32,715 nt of DNA, taken from the NCBI GenBank assembly GCA_947382355.1, contig CANCYR010000035.1, positions 1 to 32,715 of the forward strand, given 5' to 3'. The notes below the pieces were generated by a model. That model had not been told where the DNA came from and searched no databases. It saw only the letters and a program-made list of their open reading frames with translations. Position numbers and translations under genes: made by a program. Positions 7,070 through 14,824 of the stretch are shown in pieces (positions within the stretch are counted from its first letter, which is position 1; each line of letters opens with the position of its first letter). Origin of the DNA: an uncultured Lachnospiraceae bacterium (GTDB lineage Bacteria; Bacillota; Clostridia; Lachnospirales; Lachnospiraceae).

Positions 7070-8323
7070 ATGAAAGAGAAAAAAATCAGGTACGGCAAAG
7101 ACTTTCTGCTTATCGTAATCGGGCAGATTGTATCACTGTTTGGCAATGCGATTTTGCGTTTCGCCCTGCCGCTTTATCTGCTGAGGGAAACAGGTTCATC
7201 CGCTTTATTCGGCATTGTGACAGCCTGCTCCCTGCTTCCAATGATAGTGCTGTCACTTTTGGGCGGCGTTTTGGCAGACAGGGTAAATAAGCGGAATATC
7301 ATGGTTGGATTGGATTTTCTTACAGCAGCTGTGATTGCGGTATTTTATATCTTTAAGGGTATTTTGCCGACTGTACCTTTGTTTACTGTCACTCTAATGC
7401 TGCTTTATGGGATTTCGGGTACATATCAGCCTGCCGTACAGGCAAGCATACCTGCACTCTTGCCAAAGGAGCGGATTCTTTCGGCAAGTGCCATTGTAAA
7501 TCAAATTGGCTCTCTGGCAAATTTTATCGGACCGATTATTGGCGGTATGCTCTATGGCGTGTGGGGGATAAAAATCATATTGCAGGTAAGCATTATGTGT
7601 TTCCTTCTATCGGCGGTTATGGAGCTGTTTATTGCCATTCCCTCTCAAAAGCAGAGAGAGAGAAGCAGCATCGGTGAGACTGTAAAGAATGATTTGAGGG
7701 AAAGTCTGCACTTTTTGAAGTCAGAAAAACCGGTTTTTATCAAGGTGTGCATTGTGATTGCGGGGCTGAATTTATTCTTGTCCTCAATGATAACGATTGG
7801 CATTCCCGTAATAATCATCGACAGCCTTTCCTTGACAGACCAGATGCTGGGTATCACACAGGGGCTGCTGGCCGTAGGCGGCATTATCGGTGGTTTGCTG
7901 ACCGCTTTATTTGAGAAAAAGTTAAGCCCTGGTAAGGCATCTGTATTTCTATATTTATGTGCGGGTTTCACGTGCGTTATGGGATTGGGAATGCTGCCGC
8001 AGGGTGTTCCTGTCTTTCAATATGTTGTGCTGTCTTGCATGGGAATGGCGGTGATGGCAGCTTCCACTATGTTCAGTATCCAGATGCTGGCTGTCGTGCA
8101 GACGCAGACGCCTTCACATCTGGTGGGTAAGGTGATAGCCTGCATTATGACGCTGATTATGTGTTCACAGCCAGTCGGGCAGCTTATGTATGGATTGCTT
8201 TTTGAAGTGTCTGACCAGTATATAGCAGCCGTGATACTTGGTGCAGGCATCATCTCATTATTGATTGCCATGTACTCTGACAGGATTCTCAGACAGTTGG
8301 GAGAAAAGATCTATGTGCAATAA
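7070..8323 (+). CDS. MFS efflux transporter, DHA3-like
   Basis: This 417-aa inner-membrane protein has about twelve hydrophobic segments. The loop after segment 2 carries GGVLADRVNKRN, the MFS motif A. The pattern resembles DHA3-type drug/macrolide exporters, which use the proton gradient to expel small molecules; the substrate is unknown. The ATG at 7070 is preferred over an in-frame GTG at 7061 because AAGGAGGTG at 7054-7062 is correctly spaced for 7070 and overlaps the GTG. It has its own MerR-type promoter directly upstream, forming a regulator-pump unit. Confidence 0.85.
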   Translation: MKEKKIRYGKDFLLIVIGQIVSLFGNAILRFALPLYLLRETGSSALFGIVTACSLLPMIVLSLLGGVLADRVNKRNIMVGLDFLTAAVIAVFYIFKGILPTVPLFTVTLMLLYGISGTYQPAVQASIPALLPKERILSASAIVNQIGSLANFIGPIIGGMLYGVWGIKIILQVSIMCFLLSAVMELFIAIPSQKQRERSSIGETVKNDLRESLHFLKSEKPVFIKVCIVIAGLNLFLSSMITIGIPVIIIDSLSLTDQMLGITQGLLAVGGIIGGLLTALFEKKLSPGKASVFLYLCAGFTCVMGLGMLPQGVPVFQYVVLSCMGMAVMAASTMFSIQMLAVVQTQTPSHLVGKVIACIMTLIMCSQPVGQLMYGLLFEVSDQYIAAVILGAGIISLLIAMYSDRILRQLGEKIYVQ

Positions 8324-8408
8324 AAGTATGATACAGTTAAAAAAACGTTACAAAGGTATTATTTTGACAGTAGATGTAGAAATATAACAAAAAAACGATA
8401 TAAATTGG

Positions 8409-8437
8409 TTGAAATTATACGCTATTAATGATATGAT
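8409..8437 (+). promoter_or_regulatory. Promoter of the type I toxin mRNA
   Basis: TTGAAA (8409-8414) and TATGAT (8432-8437) are separated by exactly 17 bp. Transcription from here would give a leader of about 100 nt before the toxin start codon. Confidence 0.65.
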
Positions 8438-8471
8438 TATTAACATGGCGAAAGCCATTAGGAGAGTACCC

Positions 8472-8546
8472 ATGACAGGGTGGCAGCCTCCCGATTCAGT
8501 TACCCTGGCTTGCTGGCTGGGAGTACATAGGAAGGGAGGTGCGTGA
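8472..8546 (+). CDS. 24-codon leader peptide coupled to the toxin
   Basis: A short frame starts at ATG 8472 behind AGGAG (8 bp spacing), encodes a peptide beginning MTGWQPPDSVTLACWLG, and stops at 8544-8546, one base before the toxin ATG. Its end runs over the toxin ribosome site. An in-frame ATG at 8445 would give a longer form. CCTCCC near its start can pair with the GGGAG repeats downstream and could hide the toxin ribosome site, so translating the leader may open it. It could be purely regulatory. Confidence 0.35.
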   Translation: MTGWQPPDSVTLACWLGVHRKGGA

Positions 8547-8547
8547 T

Positions 8548-8664
8548 ATGACAGCATTTGAGATTATCTCAATTTTCATTGGAATACTAACACTGTTAGC
8601 GACCTTTGGCAGCTTGATTGTTGCGTTTCTTGCCTTTCTCGATATGAGAAACAAGAATAAATAA
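8548..8664 (+). CDS. Putative holin-like toxin of a type I toxin-antitoxin system
   Basis: This 38-aa peptide has a short polar start (MTAFEIIS), one hydrophobic segment of about 24 residues (IFIGILTLLATFGSLIVAFLA) interrupted only by Thr/Gly/Ser, and a charged tail (DMRNKNK). That layout matches the small 'putative holin-like toxin' peptides of Firmicutes, related to TxpA/Fst-type toxins, which insert in the membrane. The ribosome site GGGAGG is strong with 7-8 bp spacing. A convergent antisense RNA signal overlaps its 3' end, which is the expected antitoxin arrangement. The toxicity is inferred from family resemblance. Confidence 0.7.
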   Translation: MTAFEIISIFIGILTLLATFGSLIVAFLAFLDMRNKNK

Positions 8665-8696
8665 AAATGCCTATCCTGTCTGCCTACAGGATAGGC
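8657..8696 (-). terminator. Terminator of the antisense RNA
   Basis: On the minus strand an 11-bp perfect stem (arms 8696-8686 and 8679-8669, core GCCTATCCTGT) with a 6-nt loop is followed by ATTTTTATTTATT. It would stop a leftward transcript at the toxin stop codon. On the plus strand the same stem forms part of the toxin mRNA 3' end. Confidence 0.7.
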
Positions 8697-8757
8697 GGTG
8701 TCCGTAAGGACAATCGCTGATTTGGGGGCATCCACCTTTGGAGTGGGTGCTTTTCCT
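8660..8757 (-). ncRNA. Putative antisense antitoxin RNA (RatA/SR4-like arrangement)
   Basis: A minus-strand promoter (8792-8764) and a terminator (8696-8657) define a transcript of about 95-100 nt that overlaps the toxin mRNA from its stop codon through its 3' end. Convergent 3'-overlapping RNAs are the antitoxins of TxpA- and BsrG-type toxins. The ends are estimates from the signals; there is no direct expression evidence. Confidence 0.6.
8728..8754 (+). terminator. Terminator of the toxin mRNA
   Basis: GCATCCAC (8728-8735) pairs with GTGGGTGC (8743-8750), including one G-U pair, and is followed by TTTT. It ends the rightward transcript inside the antisense region, giving an overlap of about 95 nt. 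Confidence 0.65.
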
Positions 8758-8763
8758 ATGTTT

Positions 8764-8792
8764 AATATAGCATAAGGGCGAGGAAAATTCAA
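8764..8792 (-). promoter_or_regulatory. Promoter of the antisense antitoxin RNA
   Basis: On the minus strand TTGAAT (8792-8787) and TATATT (8769-8764) are separated by exactly 17 bp, placing the start near 8757. Confidence 0.6.
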
Positions 8793-9103
8793 TAACAATT
8801 TTTTTTTAAAATTTAAATCAATTCATCAATCAATCTCTATTATAACACTGGAACAGTGCTGGATATATAGTAAAAGCCATGTGCCTTTTGGGCATGAAAA
8901 GAAAAATCAACATGTCAGAAAGTAACGAGAAGAAATCACAGAAAAAAATAGAAAAACCTCCCCCAAAGGCTGATTTGCTACCCAAAAGTATGGCAGATTA
9001 GTCAAAGTATATAAAAAAGAAACCGAATAAAGACAGTATCCCCTCCATTTCCCCCACACTTTTGTACAAAAAGACGAAAAACGGCAATTTACCACCGAAC
9101 AAA
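8793..9103. other. AT-rich spacer without a supported gene
   Basis: I see no convincing gene, terminator or RNA here. A small hairpin lies near 8880-8895. A 35-codon open frame at 8894-9001 lacks a ribosome site. Confidence 0.5.
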
Positions 9104-9132
9104 TTGACAAAAGTGTATGCTCATGTTATACT
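9104..9132 (+). promoter_or_regulatory. Promoter of the carbohydrate-binding lipoprotein gene
   Basis: TTGACA (9104-9109) and TATACT (9127-9132) with a 17-bp spacer form a near-consensus promoter about 135 bp upstream of the lipoprotein gene. Confidence 0.8.
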
Positions 9133-9139
9133 TATTACA

Positions 9140-9201
9140 GTTTAAACGATTAAGCAACTTCGGTTTGCTTTTTCTTTTTACCACTTTACTTAAACGTTTA
9201 A
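9140..9201. promoter_or_regulatory. Two LacI-type operators
   Basis: TTTAAACGATTAAG (9141-9154) covers the expected transcription start, and TTAAACGTTTAA (9190-9201) is a perfect 12-bp palindrome centred 48 bp further on. The central AACG/CGTT core is typical of LacI/MalR-family sites, and a LacI regulator gene lies at the other end of the lipoprotein gene. Two sites about 48 bp apart suggest cooperative or looping repression. Confidence 0.65.
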
Positions 9202-9266
9202 ATACAGAGAGACTTAAAAGAAACCAAAAGAAAAAAGCAGATGTGAAAAAAGGAAAGAGAGGTTGA

Positions 9267-10472
9267 ATGGAAATGAGAAAAAGAGTATTTTCATGGATTT
9301 TGACGGCAGCTATGCTGTCGGCTGCATGCGGTCTAACAGGCTGCGGAAATAAGGAAGTGGAAACCAAGACAGAAACGGAAACAGGGGCAGAGCAGGAAGT
9401 ACAGGAAACATCTGAATCTGAAACAACAGAAGGCGAAGAGGCAGCTGCCGGGGCACATACGGTAACCTTCTACGATTCGGATGGGACAACTGTTTTAAAC
9501 ACCGCAGAGGTAGAGGATGGAGCCACCGCCCAGGAGTACGTGCCGGAAAAGGAAGGCTTTCATTTTGCAGGCTGGTTTGCCACGCCTCAGTTAAGCCACA
9601 AATTTGACTTTGCCACAGCAATTACGGAGGACACCTCATTGTTTGCAGGCTTTGTATCCTATGTGGAAGATACCAGAAGCTTTGCCATTGTGGGAAGCGG
9701 CAAGAGCCCGGCACTTATGGAATCCAACTGGGGTGCAGTTATCGGGGAAGCCCAGACTATGACAAAAGAAAATACAGAGGGAGCCAATGAATACACTATT
9801 ACTTTGGATTTGGCAGAGGGCGATGAGTTCCAGTTTGCCATTGACAGCTCATGGAGCGTTCAGCGGGGATATGGCTATCTGAATGCCATTGAAAAGGACG
9901 GTGTGGAATATTTTAAGAATTCCGGAGGCCTTGGGGATACCGGAGTAAAGAAGGCAAATATCAAGGTGGCAGTTGCCGGCAATTATACGCTTACCCTCAC
10001 CACTTATCCCGGAGAGGACACTTATGACACAGAGGACCCATATTACACAGAGGAAGGAAAAGAAAATTTCAATTACAACGCATTTGACACCATTACCTGG
10101 ACCTATAACGGGGAAGCTGCCGATGGAGCAGAAGAGTATCAGACAGATTATTACATAAAAGGCGCCGTGATTACCGGCTGGAAAGATGTGTATACGGATG
10201 AGACGAAATTTACAGAAAAGGACGGAATCTATACGCTGAACATTGCGCTTGAGGAAGGCGATGAATTTCTATTCACAACGCTTCTGACTACAGGGGATTC
10301 CCAAAGTGTGGGCAATGAGTACGTGCGCTATACAAACATTCAAGAATCCGACAGCGCCAGCCTTGCCTGTGTCACCGGCACGGAAAGCGCCAACATGGTG
10401 GCAGTGAAGACAGGAAACTATACCTTCACCTATGACCCTGCCACGCAGATACTGCAGGTAGCCTGTCAGTAG
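9267..10472 (+). CDS. Starch/maltodextrin-binding surface lipoprotein
   Basis: This 401-aa lipoprotein has a signal peptide with lipobox LTGC (Cys26), then an acidic Glu/Thr-rich linker to about residue 62. Next comes a Listeria-Bacteroides (Flg_new/InlB B-type) repeat at about 64-131 (VTFYDSDGT ... FAGWF). Two Ig-like domains follow (about 132-270 and 290-401), each with aromatic residues and an EGDEF turn, resembling SusE/SusF-like starch-binding modules. It likely holds starch or maltodextrins at the cell surface for the operon across the regulator gene. An alternative start at 9273 has 10-bp spacing to AGAGAGG, against 4 bp for 9267, and is at least as likely. It converges with lacI, only 2 bp apart. 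Confidence 0.75.
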   Translation: MEMRKRVFSWILTAAMLSAACGLTGCGNKEVETKTETETGAEQEVQETSESETTEGEEAAAGAHTVTFYDSDGTTVLNTAEVEDGATAQEYVPEKEGFHFAGWFATPQLSHKFDFATAITEDTSLFAGFVSYVEDTRSFAIVGSGKSPALMESNWGAVIGEAQTMTKENTEGANEYTITLDLAEGDEFQFAIDSSWSVQRGYGYLNAIEKDGVEYFKNSGGLGDTGVKKANIKVAVAGNYTLTLTTYPGEDTYDTEDPYYTEEGKENFNYNAFDTITWTYNGEAADGAEEYQTDYYIKGAVITGWKDVYTDETKFTEKDGIYTLNIALEEGDEFLFTTLLTTGDSQSVGNEYVRYTNIQESDSASLACVTGTESANMVAVKTGNYTFTYDPATQILQVACQ

Positions 10473-10474
10473 CT

Positions 10475-11284
10475 TTAGATTTGTACATCGTGGGAGTGGG
10501 CGGGAGTGCGGTCCATGGCATATTCCATGCAGGAAAACAGTGCTTCCGCCTTTTCCATAGTCATGGCGGGTGCATGATACAATAAAGCCCCGGGCTCCAT
10601 AAGAGGCTTCAGGCTTTCGTTCAGTACATGCTGAACAACCAGCAGGTTCTGACTGGTATAGCCGGTAAGCTCACCCGGTTCGGATATGTAGGACACAGAA
10701 GGAAACAGTTCTTCAAGCAGCGCTTTTTTCTCAAGATTGGGAGTGTCCAAAAGCAGAAGCGTGTAATCAGCGCAAAAATGCTCAGCCGCCTGTTGGGAAA
10801 GCTTTCCATAATCGGTATTGATTTGAAAGAATAGCTGGTTGTCTGCAATCAGACTATCCAGCGCAAGCAGGGGCACAAAGTTGCGGTCGCCAATCTGATG
10901 GAAATAATCAGAGGACATGTCGTAGCAGACGATAGCATCCGCCTGGTTATAACAATCTTTGTGAGCAGCGCTTAAGTAGATTACACCGTAATTTTTCGAC
11001 TGCAAAAAGGATGACAGGAAATCCAGTACATACATCTGGTCGGCTTTTTTCAGGATGGAAGGGCTTTCCGGCATATAGACGGCAAGCATACGCTTCTGGC
11101 TGGTAACCAAAGCCTGGGCGGCCTGATTGGGCGAATAGCCTAAAAGATTGCTGATCTGCAGCACCTTTTTGCGGGTCTTTTCGCTAATCTGGATATCGGT
11201 GCGGTTGTTCATCACATAGGATACCGTCGCTACGGAGACTCCTGCCTCCCGTGCCACATCCTTTATGGTAATGCGCTTTTTCAT
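10475..11284 (-). CDS. LacI-family regulator, shorter than usual
   Basis: This 269-aa regulator has an intact N-terminal LacI helix-turn-helix and hinge ([20 protein letters not shown], then [10 protein letters not shown]). The sugar-binding part is about 60-70 residues shorter than the usual 330-345 aa and poorly conserved toward the end. It still ends at a clear stop, so it may be a reduced form rather than a fresh truncation. AAGGAGA precedes the ATG. It is divergent from the amylase operon and convergent with the binding-lipoprotein gene, whose promoter carries LacI-type palindromes, so it probably controls maltodextrin use on both sides. Confidence 0.8.
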   Translation of the reverse strand: MKKRITIKDVAREAGVSVATVSYVMNNRTDIQISEKTRKKVLQISNLLGYSPNQAAQALVTSQKRMLAVYMPESPSILKKADQMYVLDFLSSFLQSKNYGVIYLSAAHKDCYNQADAIVCYDMSSDYFHQIGDRNFVPLLALDSLIADNQLFFQINTDYGKLSQQAAEHFCADYTLLLLDTPNLEKKALLEELFPSVSYISEPGELTGYTSQNLLVVQHVLNESLKPLMEPGALLYHAPAMTMEKAEALFSCMEYAMDRTPAHSHDVQI

Positions 11285-11317
11285 ATGTTGTCTCCTTATG
11301 GTTGATACTTACGTCAG

Positions 11318-11527
11318 ACACTTGCGAAATACCCTGCCGCTGCGATTTCACCTTGCAGGATAGACAATATCACAAGCAGGGTATTTTGCGGCCGTCGGTA
11401 CTTAGGTGCCGTACTTTGGCACCTTATGTACCGCTGCGAGCCGCATATAGCGAGAACGTGCCCTGCGGTGATTTGTCTATTCTGCACTGCAAGGTGAAAT
11501 CGCAGCGGCAGGGTATTTCGCAAGTGT
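11318..11527. mobile_element. 210-bp palindromic MITE-like element
   Basis: The outer 41 bp on each side (11318-11358 and 11487-11527) are perfect inverted repeats beginning ACACTTGCGAAATACC, and imperfect pairing continues to the centre. GCGAAATACCCTGC recurs in inverted form within the left arm, so the folded element branches. The base-matched ends are flanked by TCAG on both sides (11314-11317 and 11528-11531), a possible 4-bp target duplication. It encodes no protein; open frames on both strands are by-products of the symmetry. It occupies the divergent promoter region between lacI and the amylase gene. Confidence 0.7.
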
Positions 11528-11586
11528 TCAGATAACCATATGTTATATTATTTTTTAAAAATTTTCAATAAAGTGAGGAAAAACCA

Positions 11587-13311
11587 ATGAATGAATATGC
11601 AATGCTGCACGTTCCGGATTCCAGATACTGCTTTCCCGTGGGGGAGCGGGAGATTGTAATCCGTCTTAGAACAGCAAGGGAGGACCGGGAGGCGGAGGTC
11701 TTTCTGCTGTATAATTGTAAATATCTGTTTCAGCAACAGCAGGTACGCCTGCGGATGGAGATAAAGTATTCTGACCGGCTTTACGACTATTACGAGACAA
11801 GGCTTTTTCTTGAGGATGTGCGCCTGGCTTATATTTTTGAAATACGGGAAGAAGAGAAAACCGCTTATTACAGTGAGGACGGACTAACTGAGGATTATTG
11901 CTTTGAAGAGGGGTTTTACAACTTTTTCCAGATGCCCTATATCAATAAAAATGATGTGATGCCGGTGGTGGACTGGATGCGCAGCGCCGTATTCTATCAG
12001 ATTTTCGTGGAGCGGTTTGCACTTGGTAACCGGAAAAAGGACTTGTCATACATAACCATGGAGTGGGGGGAGATTCCCAATCCCAAGAGCTTTGCCGGAG
12101 GTGATTTAAAGGGCATTGTGGATAAGCTGGATTATCTGGAGGGGCTTGGTGTTACGGCTCTTTATCTGACTCCGGTTTTCCCCTCGATTTCCAATCACAA
12201 ATACGATATTATGGATTATAAAACAATTGATTCCAACTTTGGTTCTAAGGAGGATTTCAGGGAGCTTGTAACAAAGGCTCACGAAAAGGGAATTAAAATC
12301 GTGCTGGATGCGGTGTTTAACCACTGCAGTATGCAGCTTGCGCAATTTCAGGATGTGATGAAAAACGGAAAGGCTTCCCCCTATTTTCACTGGTTTTTGA
12401 TTGACGGGGACTATCCGGAACCGGAGCAGCCCAATTACGAGTGCTTTGCCTCCTGCAATTATATGCCGAAAATCAATACTGCCAACCCGGATGCCCAGGA
12501 TTTTCTTTTGGATATTGCCTGTTACTGGATTCGGGAGTTTGATATTGACGGCTGGAGGCTGGATGTGTCCGATGAGGTATCTCATGAATTCTGGCGGCGT
12601 TTCCGTCATGCGGTCAAGGAGGAAAAGGCGGACTGTGTGATTATCGGGGAGAACTGGCACGATGCCTACCCTTATCTGCAGGGCGACCAGTACGACGGCA
12701 TTATGAATTATTCCTTTACCAAGGCATGTCTGGATTATTTTGCAAAAGACCGTTTTGACGCAAAGCAGATGGCGGATAAGCTAAGCGGCAATCTTATGCG
12801 CAATACGGAACAGGTCAATTATATGATGCTGAATCTTTTGGACACACACGATACCCATCGCTTTTTTACAGAGCTTGGAGAGGACAAGGAAAAGCTTTTG
12901 GCGGCGGTGGCATTGGAAATGGTGTTTCCGGGAGCTCCCTGCATATATTATGGCACGGAAATCTGCATGGCGGGCGGCTATGACCCGGATTCCAGACGCT
13001 GCTTTGACTGGGAAGAAAGCCGCTGGGATTTGAGAGTCATGGAAATGATTAAACAGCTTATTGCGCTGCGCCGTCTGAATATCCTGCAGTACGGAGATGT
13101 GGGAATATGGGAAGAACAGGAAATGCTTTGTGTAAGGCGCCGCCTGAAGGAGAGTGAAAATAATTCTGAAGTACGTTTATACATAAACCTGTCAAAGAAA
13201 CAGCAGAAGCTGCCGGCTGAAGCAGTAAAAAATGTGCTTTGCAGCAATCTTTGGCAGGAGGGAATACTGGACAATAGAGGTTTTGTTGTGATGGAAGGAG
13301 AATGGAAATGA
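11587..13311 (+). CDS. GH13 alpha-amylase family enzyme (cyclomaltodextrinase/neopullulanase type)
   Basis: This 574-aa enzyme has no signal peptide, so it acts in the cytoplasm on imported malto-oligosaccharides. An N-terminal beta domain (about 1-125, CBM34-like) precedes the GH13 barrel. The conserved regions are all present: DAVFNH (241-246), GWRLD with nucleophile Asp326, GENW with acid/base Glu355, and DTHDTH with Asp422. The N-terminal domain plus barrel suggests the cyclomaltodextrinase/maltogenic amylase/neopullulanase group. GAGG sits 8 bp upstream. The binding-protein gene overlaps its end by 4 bp (ATGA). The promoter is not clear: a TATATT lies just after the palindromic element but has no good -35. 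Confidence 0.9.
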   Translation: MNEYAMLHVPDSRYCFPVGEREIVIRLRTAREDREAEVFLLYNCKYLFQQQQVRLRMEIKYSDRLYDYYETRLFLEDVRLAYIFEIREEEKTAYYSEDGLTEDYCFEEGFYNFFQMPYINKNDVMPVVDWMRSAVFYQIFVERFALGNRKKDLSYITMEWGEIPNPKSFAGGDLKGIVDKLDYLEGLGVTALYLTPVFPSISNHKYDIMDYKTIDSNFGSKEDFRELVTKAHEKGIKIVLDAVFNHCSMQLAQFQDVMKNGKASPYFHWFLIDGDYPEPEQPNYECFASCNYMPKINTANPDAQDFLLDIACYWIREFDIDGWRLDVSDEVSHEFWRRFRHAVKEEKADCVIIGENWHDAYPYLQGDQYDGIMNYSFTKACLDYFAKDRFDAKQMADKLSGNLMRNTEQVNYMMLNLLDTHDTHRFFTELGEDKEKLLAAVALEMVFPGAPCIYYGTEICMAGGYDPDSRRCFDWEESRWDLRVMEMIKQLIALRRLNILQYGDVGIWEEQEMLCVRRRLKESENNSEVRLYINLSKKQQKLPAEAVKNVLCSNLWQEGILDNRGFVVMEGEWK

Positions 13312-14810
13312 GAAGAAAAAACAACCGTGCATTGGCAATGTTCACAGCTGTGGTTTTGGGGATGGGGGCTTTAACGGGCTGCGGACAGAAAGCCGGGGAA
13401 GAGGCTCCGGCAGCGACACAGGAAGAAACCCGGTCAGAGAAAACAAAGGAGACCGGTGGTGCAGCAGCCGTATTTAACGGTGAACTGGAGCAGAACGTAA
13501 CCATTCAGGTGCTGGAAAATGATACAGCTATTTCCAAAGGATATTTTGCAGAGCTGATTCAGGCATTTAACGAAGCATATGCTGAATACGGAATTACGGC
13601 AGTGGACGCAAATATGGACCAGTATCTGGATCTGGCAAACGACGGCCCTTACGGATACGGACCGGATGTGCTTTATCAGGCAAATGATGTGATTATGAAA
13701 TATGTGGACGGCAAACACATTTATCCCCTGCCCGTAGAAAAGCTGGAGTGTTATGATAAGATTCCGGAAGCGGCATGGACAGCTTATAAGACGGAGATAA
13801 GCGGTGCTTCTTATACATGCGGGGTTCCGGTAAACGTGCAGGCAGGTATGCTTTATTACCGCAAGGATTTACTGCCGGAGAACTGGGAGACGGAATGGGA
13901 CGATAACGGGAACTCAGTGCCGGACATGGTGGAGAACTGGAATGATATGTATGCTTTTTCCCTGGAACGTCATGCACAGGATTCTTCAAAGTACGGGTAT
14001 ATGAAATCTTTATATGATGTGTATTTTTCCAGCGGCTTTTTATTTTCTTATGGAGCTTATGCATTCGGGAACAACAATACGGATCCGGGCGATATCGGGT
14101 TTGCCCAAGGTGAGGCGGAAAAGGGCGCATGGGTGCTGAGCCAGCTTGCTTCCGTGATGAACGAGGAATGCATTGATGATACCATTACCACAAATGCCTA
14201 CAGCAAGTTAGGGGATGGCAGCTACTTTGCAACTATAAGCACCCCGGACGTTTACACAACCTTTTTGGATGAATTGATTTTATCCTATGAAAGCGAGGGA
14301 ATGTCAGAGGCGGAGGCAGAGGAAAAGGCAAAGGAAAATCTGGTTATGACCTCCCTTCCCAAGCTTCCGGCAAGCGGAGATTTAAAGGAGGAAAATCCGG
14401 AGCTTATAGACACGAAGGCAATGGGAGGAATCAATGGCTATGCCATTAGCGCCTACACAAAGGCTCCCAATGCATGTCTTGCCTTTGTGGATTTTGCAAC
14501 CGGCTATGAGCGGATGGTGCAGCGCAGCCAGATGCTTGGCATTGCCCCGGCAAGAGAGGATGCGGCAGAGGATGTGGGCGGCACTTCAAAGCTGCTTTAC
14601 CAGAATCTTGCTTCAGGAAACATTATTCTCATGCCTTCCATTTCAGAGGTGGCACAGATTTGGACGCCGGGCCAGACCTTTTTCACCGATCTTGCCAAGG
14701 ATTCCTTCCGGCCCGAGGGAGAAAAGCAGTATCTGGACAAGGAGGCCATGAAGCAGGGCCTGGAGAAAATGAGCAAGGAGATTCATGACGCAATCTTTAC
14801 ATTGAAATAG
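13308..14810 (+). CDS. Maltodextrin ABC transporter substrate-binding lipoprotein
   Basis: This roughly 500-aa extracellular binding protein has a lipoprotein signal ending LTGC, an Ala/Glu/Thr-rich linker, then a family 1 solute-binding fold (VTIQVLEND ... ELIQAFNEAYAEYG, and INGYAISAYTKAP toward the end). It captures malto-oligosaccharides for the two permeases that follow. The start at 13308 is chosen because GGAG lies 7 bp upstream and the ATG overlaps the amylase stop as ATGA. An in-frame ATG at 13302 is only one base from the ribosome site. It is longer than typical MalE (about 400 aa), mainly in the linker and insert regions. Confidence 0.88.
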   Translation: MRRKNNRALAMFTAVVLGMGALTGCGQKAGEEAPAATQEETRSEKTKETGGAAAVFNGELEQNVTIQVLENDTAISKGYFAELIQAFNEAYAEYGITAVDANMDQYLDLANDGPYGYGPDVLYQANDVIMKYVDGKHIYPLPVEKLECYDKIPEAAWTAYKTEISGASYTCGVPVNVQAGMLYYRKDLLPENWETEWDDNGNSVPDMVENWNDMYAFSLERHAQDSSKYGYMKSLYDVYFSSGFLFSYGAYAFGNNNTDPGDIGFAQGEAEKGAWVLSQLASVMNEECIDDTITTNAYSKLGDGSYFATISTPDVYTTFLDELILSYESEGMSEAEAEEKAKENLVMTSLPKLPASGDLKEENPELIDTKAMGGINGYAISAYTKAPNACLAFVDFATGYERMVQRSQMLGIAPAREDAAEDVGGTSKLLYQNLASGNIILMPSISEVAQIWTPGQTFFTDLAKDSFRPEGEKQYLDKEAMKQGLEKMSKEIHDAIFTLK

Positions 14811-14824
14811 AGGGGGGGAGGAAA

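Noticed and set aside
8894-9001. 35-codon Lys-rich open frame
   Set aside because: No ribosome site and low-complexity composition.
11302-11535. Open frames on both strands of the palindromic element
   Set aside because: They mirror each other because of the inverted repeat and have no ribosome site.
12106-12660. 184-codon frame antisense to the amylase gene
   Set aside because: A shadow of the GH13 coding sequence, with no ribosome site or family resemblance.
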